From assembly GCA_004026145.2 (NCBI GenBank), contig CP034983.1:14569488-14633487 (forward strand): a stretch of 64,000 bases of DNA, in the 5' to 3' direction. Below the pieces are notes generated by a model that ran no database searches, had not been told where the DNA came from, and was given only the letters and a program-made list of their open reading frames with translations. Below, in pieces: positions 9,771-20,829 of this stretch. Position numbers and translations under genes: made by a program. This DNA is from Takifugu bimaculatus. Lineage: Eukaryota; Chordata; Actinopteri; Tetraodontiformes; Tetraodontidae. Each line of letters begins with the position of its first letter. Position 1 is the first letter of the stretch.

Positions 9771-12700
9771 ATGGCGATGTTCAGCAGCGCAGAGCAGCCA
9801 TGGAACGACTCCGATGGTCTCAGCTGGGCCGAGAGGAACGGCAGCGCGGAGGCGCCCGTGCAGGAGGAGCGCAACTACTACGCCATGCTGTACTCGCTCC
9901 TCATCCTGGCCATTGTGTTTGGGAACGTGCTGGTGTGCCTGGCCGTGCTGAGGGAACGCTCCCTCCAGACCACCACCAACTACCTGGTGGTCAGCCTGGC
10001 GGTGGCCGACCTGCTGGTGGCGTCTCTGGTCATGCCGTGGGCCGTGTACCTGGAGGTGAGGATAGAGAGGCCTCTCCTGTCATTGGAGTGACCTTTAAAG
10101 CTCGCCTGAATGTGGATTCTTGAGAGAATCCGGCTTTATTGTCCACCACATGGAAGATTTAGATTAATTATGGTTTAATGGTCTTCTTTGGAGACACAAC
10201 TTCACGAAACATCGAAAACAGTAAACAGTTAACTGTACTTTCCCTCACTCACCGTGAGCAACGGTATTTAGTCGCCCCTGTGCTACAAAACACACATGAA
10301 AAGGTTTTGGAACGACACGCTGAAACACAGAAAAAGCTCCAAATCTTCCAGCGGAACGATCGGCGTCATGGTGGCGGTGACAGCCGGCCTAATGAAGCTC
10401 CGCGCCACAGCCACCATCCTAAAGACCCACTTACTTCCTGCTAAATACGAACAACGGCAGGAGAGCATAAGAGCAGCTTTTTCACCAGAGAATAAAAGGA
10501 TTAGTGTCATTTGGGGCTTATTACTTTGTGTCACTTGTGCGCATAATAAAGAGACACTAATGATGATGAAAGGTAGTGATGTGGCGCTTCGCTTGTGTTG
10601 ATTATACGTAATCTCTGAAGAACATATTAAATATTAACAAAATACAACTTCATCAGCTTTGGGGCACTTGGCTGAGCTTCAGAGCACTAATAAATTACAT
10701 TTTGGCGGTTGTTTTCTGATGAAAACGACTTTTAATTGCTGCTTTGCCTTCCTTGTATTTAGCAGATGGCCTCGGAGAAGGCGTTTGTTTGCTATTAATC
10801 TCTGGATTGTTTCGAATTCTGGAACTTTGTTGGCCCACTTTGGGAATCTGTGGACCCATTTTTTTTGTTTGCTCTGCAGCAGATATCTAAGGGGACTGAA
10901 TGTATCTCCGTCAAATGTAAATTAAGATAACCAGAGAGCCCAGTGGGACTCCATTATCTTATTTACTTCCCATCAAGCTTGTAGAAAGTGTGCGGCATTT
11001 CAAATTCCATCAGGGATGATTCGACATGAGATGGTGTGAAGAAAAATGTAGCATTCATCAGTCTCTCTGGGATGAAGACGTGGGATTAGGCTGCATTAAT
11101 TCACTTTCCCGGGGGAACACTATAAAAGTCTAAGGCAAGCTTGGCGGGGGGGGGGGGGGGGGTTAGCTGGTTGTGATCAGAGGATTGTTGGTTTACATCT
11201 CTGTAGGAATGCAGGATTATGCGTACCACTTACTGGGCCCTGGGGGGAGCTCTGTGTTTCCAGAGGACGGAGCTGAAATACAAGTGGGGGAGCGAAAGTC
11301 ACATTTTCATCTCAATTTTCTGTGGGTTCAGCCTCCTGCTGCAGATGTGTAACCATACGATGTGTCTCCTCACCACAAAAGATCTTGTGTGTCCCTTCAT
11401 ACTTTTAAAAAGCTGAAGTTGTGCAAATTTGTTCATGCGGATGCTTGTTCATCGTGGATGTGAAGTGCTACCACATGCTGCATACCAAAACCTCATTCTA
11501 CTGGCAAAGTGAGGGCCCCACAATTTCAAAGGACTGTTTGAAGGCTAAGACCTGGATCTAAGATCGAGATTAATAGTGGGTTTAAGTCATGGTTAGAGTT
11601 AGGGGATTAGTTGGGATGGTGACCATTAGGGTAAGGACTAGATAGTGCATTTTTCCAAGAAAGATAGTAAGGCGAGGGTGTGTGTGTGTGTATGTGTGTG
11701 TGTGTGTGAGTGAGTGAGTGAGTGAGTGAGTGAGTGAGTGAGTGAGTGAGTGAGTGAGTGAGTGAGTGAGTGAGTGAGTGAGTGAGTGAGTGAGTGAGTG
11801 AGTGAGTGAACATGATGAAGGTCTGTCACTCCTTTAAAAAGCTGGTTCTTGGATAGAAAGTGCTAAGTGCTCCTTGCTTAATCTCTCAGCTTTGTGCCGT
11901 GTAAATCTTGGATGATGTTTACTTAAATCTTTCTTGCATACGTCCACTGTCGCCATAGATACAGTGACAACACAACAAAGGGCCTTTACTTGTGTTTGAA
12001 GAGCTCTTTTGACAGTTGGAGCGAAGCCCATCGCGCTGACTTGGATTAGGAATAAATGTTTCATGCGTGCATTTTTCCTGGGTGTAGGGAGGGAAATGTA
12101 GGCGGTGCACGTGTTCTCAATTTAAGAGATTCAGCAGTCGAGCGACGGAGGCTGAGTCCCATTCATCTCTGTCAAACAGCTAATACCAGACATCGTGTGT
12201 GTGGGTGTGTGTTTGGAGGGTTGGGTTAATGGCGGAGCTAAGAATTAATGTTAACACCCTTTTGAATGTGACTAAATCCCACGTTTAAGGTGTTCTATGC
12301 AGCCTCCACCATGACAGGAAGTGGGCTTTATGCTGGCACAAACATATTTTTGTTATTTTGACTGCCTCAGTTTGTAATTAAAATGTTAATTACATAGTTA
12401 TTGATAGAAAAACTATTAATAGCTCACAGGACAGTAATTACAGGCTCACTATTTGGCAGGATCTGCATAGCTTTCTGCTAATTAATCTTTCTAATGAGTT
12501 TATTTCTTTATATTTGGCAAAAACAGAAACTCATTGAAAACTTTTGTTGACAAGGTGCAATTTAATGGGAGGGTGTATAAATATACAAATCTCCCATAAT
12601 CCATCCGTTAACGGAGATTTCAGTTGACACATTTAAACGACCATAAATCATCATATTTGTTTGCATTTTATGTTCCAATTAGCGTGATATATCACTGTAT

Positions 12701-15700
12701 TTGGCACCTCTGTTACCAACTGTCACGCACGGTTTTCCTGCCACATGCACGGGGGCCGGCTCGGCAGGTACTTCACGCTTCACGGAGAGGACGAGGAGAT
12801 GCATGCATGGCTAATGCGGCTGTCTGTCCTGCGCAGGTGGTTGGCGGCGCCTGGCTTTTCAGCCGGCTGTACTGTAACATCTTCGTCACGCTGGATGTGA
12901 TGATGTGCACCGCCAGCATCCTCAACCTGTGTGCTATCAGCATCGACAGGTGAGTGCACCTGTGGTTACTATGAAGACGGAAGGGAACATTTTTTTCCTC
13001 TTCTAATGTCGGGATGAGTGTTTTTACGGTATTTTGATGCAGTTTGTTTGCAGTATTATTGCAGGAAGAACCATAACAGGATATTATTTGAAAGTTTATC
13101 AAAGATGCAGAACCGCCTTTTACATTATTTATTCACCTAGTTCTCATGTTGTGTCACAGTTAATATTTAATGCATCTCTGGAGACTTTGAACTTACAGCC
13201 GCCAGGAATCCAGAGTTCAACAATACTGGAGTAAATATGGCATTCAGATTCAGATTCAGGTCCTTTATTGTCCCACACGGGGAAATTTACAGCGCAACAA
13301 CAGCAAGAGCACACAGAGACAATTAAGATAAAAATAAAATAGAATAGAACAGAATTTGGAATATACAAAGAGGATGTATATTTACAATAATCCAGATAAA
13401 TGGATACTCGGGCCTCTGTGTACCTGTACAAAGTACAGAGGGTGGATACAATATACATATCAGAATATATAATATTCAGATTGTGCTAGCGGGCGTTATG
13501 TTTATTGTGCAGTCTGACAGCAGCCGGCAGGAAAGATCTGCGATACCTCTCCTTCACACAGCGAGGGTGGAGCAGCCGCTCACTGAAGGAGCTGCCCAGT
13601 GCTGTCAGGGTGTCCTGTAGGGGGTGGGACGTGTTGTTCAACATGGATGACAGCTTAGCCATCATCCTCCCGTTTCCCACCACCTCCACCGAGTCAGGAC
13701 ATCCCAGGACAGAGCTGGCCCTCCTTACCAGTCTGTCCATCCTCTTCCTGTCCCTGTTCGTGATGCTACTGGACCAGGAGACAATCCCATAGAAGATGGC
13801 TGATCCCACCACAGAGTCATAGAAAGTCCTCAGGAGTGGTCCCTGCACTCAGCCTCCTGAGCAGGAACAGTCTGCTCATGGGGGTTCGTTCGGGAGTTCA
13901 GATTTTTCCAGGCTGCTTTGGTTATTGTGTACAAAGCTGGACTGCAGCGGCTGCCACAACGGTCCCATGTTATCCCACTGTGTTGTTTATTTTCTTGCAA
14001 AATAATTGATAGAAATTTCTCAGTGTTTCAGCGCAGTCTGCAGAACAAAGCACTGTTCAATATTTATGCACACTAGATAACTTTCGAAACCTGCTTGAGA
14101 GCCCACAGACTTCCAACCACAACGAGCTGCAAATCTGCCATCAGCGAGCCAGCAAACATGTGTTACGTTAGCGTCGGCTCAACAAGCCATATGTCGTGCT
14201 ACCATGCTGGCAAACTAGCATGATATTTGCGATTTCCAGATAAATTGTTAAAATTACAAATAACACAGACCTTTTCCATTTAAGAGTTGGGACACATTAC
14301 AGCATGTTAAGTGGAATTTAAAATAAATAAATAAATTCAAATACAAAATGACATACTGTTAATATTAGATGGTTTCCGAGCAACGGCAAATGGTAACAGA
14401 ACTGATATCGCATGACATCATCTTTAAGGTGACGGTATCAGCCAAAGGATCTATGATTGAATTCGGCTGTGCACCTGTCTGCTGCTTAATTAAACCTCTG
14501 AGCGAAAACACCGTCTGTGCTTCCCACTCAGCAAAAGCTAAAGTCAAGAAAGTTATATTGCAAAAATGCCTGGGTATGTAAGTATGCAATGTTGTGGAGA
14601 GAAAAACAGGACAGGGTCTTAATTGGAACATCCTATACAGACACATAATTTCCCCCTATGGCAGAACATTGTTTATTTATTTCTTTTTGCATAAATGGTG
14701 CTTGACTGCAAACCTACAAGAAGTCATTGTCAGAAGGGGTGTTGTTTGGTCCCTTCCGGTACCTCCTGAATGATTTTAAGGCAAATGAGTGGCTGCGGTA
14801 TCGTAGTCTGATAAAAGAGAGGCGAGGGGGTCAATCAGCATCACTGATACGCTTCAGCATTTCCTTTCTGACACTTGTTTCTTTAAAAATTCAAAGCAAT
14901 CACTGGTGTCATAGTCTGCTCCACAATTGGAGGGGAAACTCAAGCCGTGGGCGCCTCGTTGCCAGCATCAACAGGCAGCACATCTTAAAGTGGCGTTTGA
15001 TCAATAAATGATGATTTAATTTGTTTGGGCTTTTATTTAACCAGACAGTTGCGAGGCAAAGACCGGGTGACGTCTTGGACAAACGTCTGGGCTCTGGGTT
15101 TTTTTTCCCCCTTCCCCACACTTTGCTGTCGGCGGAACCGGCGTAATTAGTCTGATGAGGATAAACAAACGTGGCAGTTAGCTGGCTCCAAACAGCATAA
15201 CATCACATCCACTTTGGGTCGGGGTGCTGAACCCAGTTTTCTGGGCCTCATTATGGATTCATTGTGGGCTTATTAACTATTACATCAAAGCTCCACTAGC
15301 TTTACTGCTGAATACCCAGATTGTCTCTAAATAGAAACTCCTGTTTTTGCTGCTCGTTTGTTGCTCTTTCAAATTCTTTTTACATTCTTCACACAGTACC
15401 GTCGACTGTCTCCGCAGGTACACAGCGGTGGTGATGCCTGTCTTGTACAACACCACCCATCGCTCCAGGAAGAGAGTTTTTGTGATGATTGCCATCGTCT
15501 GGGTCCTGGCCTTCGCCGTTTCCTGCCCGCTGCTGTTTGGTTTTAACACCACAGGTCAGGTAGACGGGATTTGACGGCGCAAAATAGAGCTTTACACTTT
15601 AAACAAACCTTTGTCTGCTGCATGGGGTCAGCACAGGGACACAAAATCGGTTTTACAGTGGGAGCTCAATTCACCAGTTTAGTGGGTCAGAGGCAGTCCT

Positions 15701-18700
15701 GCAGTGTTCAGCCTGCTGCCTTCTGTCACAGGACCATCGATGTACTCAAACAACCGAGTCAGCAATTCTATTGTGTTTAGAATTTCCTTCTTTTGGTAGC
15801 AAAGAATAGGTGCATTACTGGAATAAGATGCGTCAAGTTAGAAGAAGAATCCTTATCCAGCTAAAGCAGCATTAGAATATTGACGCGCTGCGGGGAAGTG
15901 GGGGGGGATACCCAGAGTAGGCACCATTTTTGATGAGACGGTGGGAACTGGTTGTGGATAGATGCAGCATCAATGGCTCTACTTCGAGATTTAGAATGAT
16001 TGTACCTCGATTGTATTCGTGGTTAGTAGAGTTCCAGCAGCTTTATAGCACTCTATAAAAACCCTGTGAAAATCCCATCAGACCGACGCATTCTTGACAC
16101 AATTTCAAATGTATTCACATCAAAAAGAAACCCTGGAACTGGTGTGAAAACTCCTGAAAGGGTGTACGCTGCACAGGGAGCTTCTCTCTGTAAAATGGAC
16201 AACAACGTCAGCGATGCACAGCTGCACTCGAACGTTGGGGAACGTCACCGGGACACAATGTAAAGCTCCTCGTGATTGATGCGTGCCAAAGGCCTGTGAT
16301 TGAAGGAATCACGCTGTTTTGTCAGGGGAAAGATGGAACAAAGAGCAGATTGATAACGATGAAGAGACATCGATTCTATAAGTGTCCCAAAAAAAGAAAA
16401 AAAAACACCCCGCAAACAATATGAACCCTGAAACTAGAGTGCTCGGAAGTGTGGGACGAAATCGACCGTGTCTGTTTTTGTTTGCGTCTCTCTGTCTGTT
16501 GTTGCCGTATTGATTGCGGGTGAGGCGGAAACATCGCCCTGTTCATGCCACGGGCGCTCATAGATGGGGTCTTTTATTTCAAATTGGCAGCACTCTAAGA
16601 TATCCTGGTATGGACATATCTCTGGAAATGTGATTGGATAATTGTCCCAAGCACTACGGTATTATTATCATGTCAAGTCAAGTCTTGAATTTCTGGTGCA
16701 ATTATTGTCAGATCAATCATCCCAACGTCTGGCAGCCACCTCTCGCTGAGAGCACCCTGCCCTTCCTTGAATATAGAATATAAATCAGGACACATCACCC
16801 CGGTGGTCTTTGACATGTAGAGCACGCTCTGAGGTCACGGGTCGGCCGTAAACGATCCGGACCGTCCTCCCGTTTGGCGTTTCCTGCGTTTAAGATGCAA
16901 TTGTGCTTTCTGATTGGATCAGATGACCCCATGGTGTGCTCCATCTCCAACCCCGACTTTGTCATCTACTCCTCGGTGGTGTCCTTCTACCTGCCCTTCA
17001 TCATCACCCTGCTGGTCTACATCCGCATCTACATCTTCCTCAGGATGAGGCGGAAGAGGATCGCCTTTGGCCAGCCCAGCGGAAAAGTGCAGCCGGGCTC
17101 AGCTCCCCCGTCGGCGGTGAGAGATTATTATTTGCTCTTTGCCCTGAGTGAGCTGTAAAGTGGAGGAGTATTTGAGCCTGCTTTAGGTTGGGTTTTGACA
17201 CATATTCTGTCCAATCAGCATTCTTCTTCAATCCGCTTCGATCTGTCAAACTCCCTGTGGTGAAGTGAGTGATGCAATTATCACCCAAGCTAGTGTGCAA
17301 AATGAGATAAATGTGGACTATATTCTATGTACAACAGCAATGTTGGCATCCCAAAAAATAAACAGCTGTGTTTAAACTTTAAAAAGTCAATCATCTTTCC
17401 ACTTTGTGATGAAGATCAGGACAGATCTCCCTTGGTTTCATTACAAGTCCTCACCCCCCCACCCCTCTCGCTACTGCACGCTAGCATGAGCAGCTATAAA
17501 TCACCGCCGTTTTCCCCCTCAGGTCATCACCACGGTCAGCCCAAGAAACCGTGTGTCCATCTCCAGCTGCACATTCACCGTGCCGACGCCACACGGCCAT
17601 TTATCCATGACGATTCCCCCCATCGTCTACAAGCTCGAAGTCCAGTAGCCACAGTCCAGGCAGCTGAAGCCATTAGCGTCACAGCTAACTGAGCCTGGCT
17701 GTCATAATGTGCCGCTGTTCATAATTCTGGGGATCCTTTTGATTCTCGACCGTACTGAACTCATTTTTTGAAAACGACATTTAGCGTCTTAGAGAAAGAC
17801 AAACCCATTTATCTGCCAAAAGGAACACGCAAACCGATGGTGGTCAAGCTCAGGGCCATTCCCATGTTTATTTTTAGCTCCTAATAGGCAGATTCTTTGT
17901 ATTCCACCGATTTTTCGTACCCGCTCGTTGTCACCTCCCTCGTAATGACTTGTAAATTAGATTTCGGAAACACCGGCTAAGGCTGTCCTTGCCATTTTCC
18001 TCATATCTTTGAATTTTTATAGGTCATATGTGTGCGTGAAACCTTGGAATGAAAGGAAAATAATGAATGCAAAAAATGTCTTTTGATTGCCATTCTTGCC
18101 ATTTTGGCCAAAACTAAATTTAGTTTCCTGACCAGCTGCCTCTTCTACCATGTCCATCACTCTGGTATCGGCCCCATTTAGATCTATCTCACCAAAGATG
18201 ACTTTAGCTTTTAGCCACAAGCAAGGAGACACCCGCGTCTCTGCATCTGTACCGAGGCTATTTTTAAAATGCAAATGAAGAGACACTGAGATGATTCGTG
18301 TTGATATAGGCAGGAGTTTCCCCCTATTGCTTACAATGGATTTATTCGGCTTCAACCTCCACACAGCGTCTGAGCAGGGAACTTTGTCACGGAACAGGTG
18401 CAAAAAACTGAAGCGACAAGAGATGCCAAAAAAAGTTGATTTTTGTCAGGAGTGTTGGGATTTCTGAACTTTTGTCTGGTTTCCTAGGAGACCTGTCTAC
18501 AGGAGACTCCCAAAGCGAAGCAGGATCTGTCACCCATAAGGATTAAAGTGGTAGGTGTTGCTTGAAGTTAAAGCCAACATCCAGGTCACTGTTTAGATTC
18601 TCTGGCTCTAGTTTGGCCGCCTGTTTATGCTCATGTTTACACAAGTCCATCTGTGCTGGTTTCTGCCACGTTAAATGGGACCTTGTCCTGAGTGGATTCC

Positions 18701-20829
18701 GGAACCAGCAGTAACATCTGCAGCCCGTTCGCAGGTAATGCCCCCCCGAGTACAACACAATGCGTGGAGGCTCTGAGTAAGAAGAACCCAGCAGCACGCT
18801 GAGAAAACAGCTCAGTCCGGTGTTAAGATCGGCTTGAATCCTATTTGTTGACCTTGCTGTTTTGTGCCTGCCAGCATTTCAATAAACAGGCTGCAATTTC
18901 AGGCGAGACGCAAGATATTCACATTGCTTTCACACTGCTTTTCACTGCGCATTTATCATCGGAGAACCTTGACAATCACTTTTTCATTCAGACTTTGTTT
19001 ATTTTTCCTCCCGCATCTGTCTTGAAAAGCTTTTTGATATCTAGTGGCCATTAGCTGCAATTCCCTGAGTCTCACCATCCGGAGGTGGGAACTTGAGTGT
19101 TATCTTTCAAGGCAGAGCATTAGACTGTCATTATTAAACATCCATATATTCCCTGAGAATGGAGTTAGTGGCCAAAAACATGCTGCCACATTATAAAGGA
19201 ACAGTTTAGCAAACAGAAAAAAGAAGCACAGGTTCAGGATGCCAGTTCAGGCTCATAAAAAACATGTTTTTACAATATTTTCACCTTTTTGCTTGTGATA
19301 ATTATGTGTAATTGGTCCCTGGCAGCAGAGCGTAGAGCTGCCGGGCCCCTCCAAGCCCAGCCTGCTGTCAGGATGCCTGTGGCGCAAACGCCCTAAGACG
19401 GGGCCCGTGGAGAACTCCGTGCTGCCCCCGGTGGACACCCAGAACTGCTGCAGCATCAGCCACGCCTCCTGCGGCCGCACCGAGCTGGACCTGGAGCAGG
19501 AGCGTGGCGAGGAGGGGGAGGAGGTGGCGGAGGGAAGCCAACGCGAGCAGCCCCCTGTCAGGATGAGCTGCGAGGTGAAGGACCTGTCCAACGGGCGGAC
19601 GCACACCTCGCTGCGCCCGGCGTACCATTCCCACACCCTCAACACGCGATTCAGGACCATGCACGCACGAGAGAAGAAGGCGACTCAGATGCTAGCTATT
19701 GTTCTCGGTGAGTGAGGAACTTATGTAAGATGATCATTACTGTAAATCAGTCAAATCTCAAAAATAATTGGCCCCGCCAGCCTCCAGCTTCCGCATGCTC
19801 CAATTAATGGCCAGGTTGCAAGCGGGCCTGCTTGACTTGGCTCCTGCGCGGCGTAAATCTCAATGGCAAAACCACAATGAGAGATGTCTGATTGCATTAG
19901 CGTTGTCAGCTAGCGATCTGTCTCGCCCACTCCCCTCCTGTTTTCAGCCAGACGACCACGGCTTTGCACTAAAGTTGTGACCCCAATTACAGCTCCTAAA
20001 ATCAGAGCCTTTCAACTGTAACATGACACTCTTGGCCTTTAGGTGGAAGAAGGTTCCAAACCTCAGAAAAAGAAGAATTTTTGCTCTATTTTAGTTTTTT
20101 TTTTTTAAAGTATCTAATGAGGCTCCTTATGGGAGTGTTACAACTTTTCTAAAAATGTCTCTCCTCATTTTTAGAAACATGTGGGGACAAGTCCCAGAAA
20201 CAGCTGGCACAAATTTAGGATAAGGAGCTCAGCACAATAGAACAGAACACTGTGTCCTCGTGTCGTTTTACTCTTTTTACAATCATTTTATAGAGAACAT
20301 TGGGACACTTTGTGCTGTCTTTGTCGACTGATTCCTATAACTCATCTCTTTCTCTTCGCAACATCAGAAGGGAAGTTTGGTGTTCTACAGTTAGCCCTTT
20401 TTGAAAATTAGCCCTTTTTGAGCTAACAATAATAAAGCTAATAATCATTCAAGGTTATTTCCATTAAATGTGATTGATGAGTGATGGAAGTGCTCAACAG
20501 ATGTGAAGACAGTGTCCTGATTAAAGGCATTCGCGCTGTTAGCAGTTAGCTTTCAGCTCACATTACCAGCACGTGCCTAATCTCCTTGTTTTTCCCCCTT
20601 TCCCCATCCCTGTCTGTGCTGCGGCTGTCCAGGAGTCTTCCTCATCTGCTGGCTGCCTTTCTTTGTGACTCATATACTGAACACCCACTGCAGGACATGC
20701 TACATCCCCCCCGGGCTTTACAGCGCTTTCACGTGGCTGGGGTACGTCAACAGTGCCCTCAACCCTGTTATCTACACCACCTTCAACATCGAGTTCAGGA
20801 GGGCCTTCATCAAGATCCTCAGCTGCTGA
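9771..20829 (+). CDS. drd3: Dopamine receptor D3 (D2-class GPCR)
   Basis: Seven coding exons: 9771-10055, 12837-12949, 15418-15554, 16923-17116, 18488-18550, 19326-19707 and 20633-20829; the phases agree and give 456 residues. This is a Gi/o-coupled plasma-membrane dopamine receptor. Visible features: N-glycosylation sequons at Asn12 and Asn23, TM1 from about residue 36, LAVADLL (Asp2.50), TM3 with the amine-binding Asp in VTLDVMMC, the DRY motif split across exons 2/3, the TM5 serine trio in YSSVVSFYLPF, a long third loop, TM6 CWLPFF, TM7 NPVIY, and the short palmitoylation-type tail KILSC. FGFNTTDDP in loop 2 and the terminal ILSC favour D3 over D2. The third loop is longer than in human D3. 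Two in-frame ATGs lie at 9771 and 9777. A noncoding first exon probably ends at 8129, with its acceptor at 9728. Confidence 0.96.
11145..11163 (+). repeat. Poly-G run in drd3 intron
   Basis: An almost uninterrupted run of about 18 G residues between the first and second coding exons of drd3. It is prone to sequencing-length error and capable of G-quadruplex formation. Confidence 0.8.
11677..11809 (+). repeat. (TG)n followed by (GAGT)n microsatellite in drd3 intron
   Basis: A short TG/TATG tract (about 11677-11708) passes without interruption into about 25 perfect GAGT units up to about 11809. It lies between coding exons 1 and 2 of drd3. On the minus strand it reads as a Thr-His/Ser-Leu polymer, which is not a gene. 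Confidence 0.95.
13240..13890 (-). mobile_element. 5'-truncated LINE (Rex1/L2-like) with RT C-terminal remnant
   Basis: Read on the minus strand, an open frame (about 13848-13486) encodes the C-terminal region of a non-LTR retrotransposon polyprotein. Recognisable words are LRTFYDSVVGSAIFYG, DRKRMDRLVRRASSVLG, HPLQDTLTALGSSFSERLL and CVKERYRRSFLPAAVRL. It is followed by a 3' UTR ending in the conserved module (minus-strand AAATTTCCCCGTGTGGGA) near 13260. An upstream LFLLRRL segment (about 13860-13890) is in a different frame with codons missing, so the copy is dead. It sits in the drd3 intron between coding exons 2 and 3, antisense to the gene. Confidence 0.85.
17523..17639 (+). other. Candidate alternative cassette exon of drd3
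   Basis: A strong acceptor (TTTTCCCCCTCAG ending at 17522) is followed in phase 0 by 39 open codons rich in Ser, Thr and Pro. This phase matches the end of coding exon 4 at 17116. A weak donor (GAA followed by GTCCAG) at 17640 would leave in phase 0, matching exon 5. Without that donor the frame reaches TAG at 17646. The location in the third intracellular loop corresponds to where the dopamine D2 gene carries its D2-long cassette. No transcript evidence is available. Confidence 0.3.
18017..18403 (-). other. Unexplained 128-codon antisense ORF in drd3 intron
   Basis: An open frame with no recognised domain lies antisense within the intron before drd3 exon 5. Its middle part (words such as WLKAKVIFGEIDLNGAD and GQETKFSFGQNGKNG) looks more protein-like than random translation. 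I cannot assign it to a family. It could be a remnant of a transposon-borne or retrocopied ORF, or chance. Confidence 0.2.

Noticed and set aside
11607..11829. Thr-His-Ser-Leu repeat ORFs and a superficial CRISPR-like regularity
   Set aside because: A continuous GAGT tetranucleotide array without spacers; the genome is eukaryotic.
13505..13792. 95-codon plus-strand ORF at 13505-13792
   Set aside because: Antisense shadow of the LINE reverse-transcriptase remnant on the minus strand.
9771..20829. drd2 or drd4 as identity of the dopamine receptor
   Set aside because: Loop 2 FGFNTTDDP, SISNPDFVIYSSVVSFYLPF and the C-terminal KILSC fit D3. D2 ends in ILHC and has a different loop 2. D4 lacks this TM5/loop pattern.
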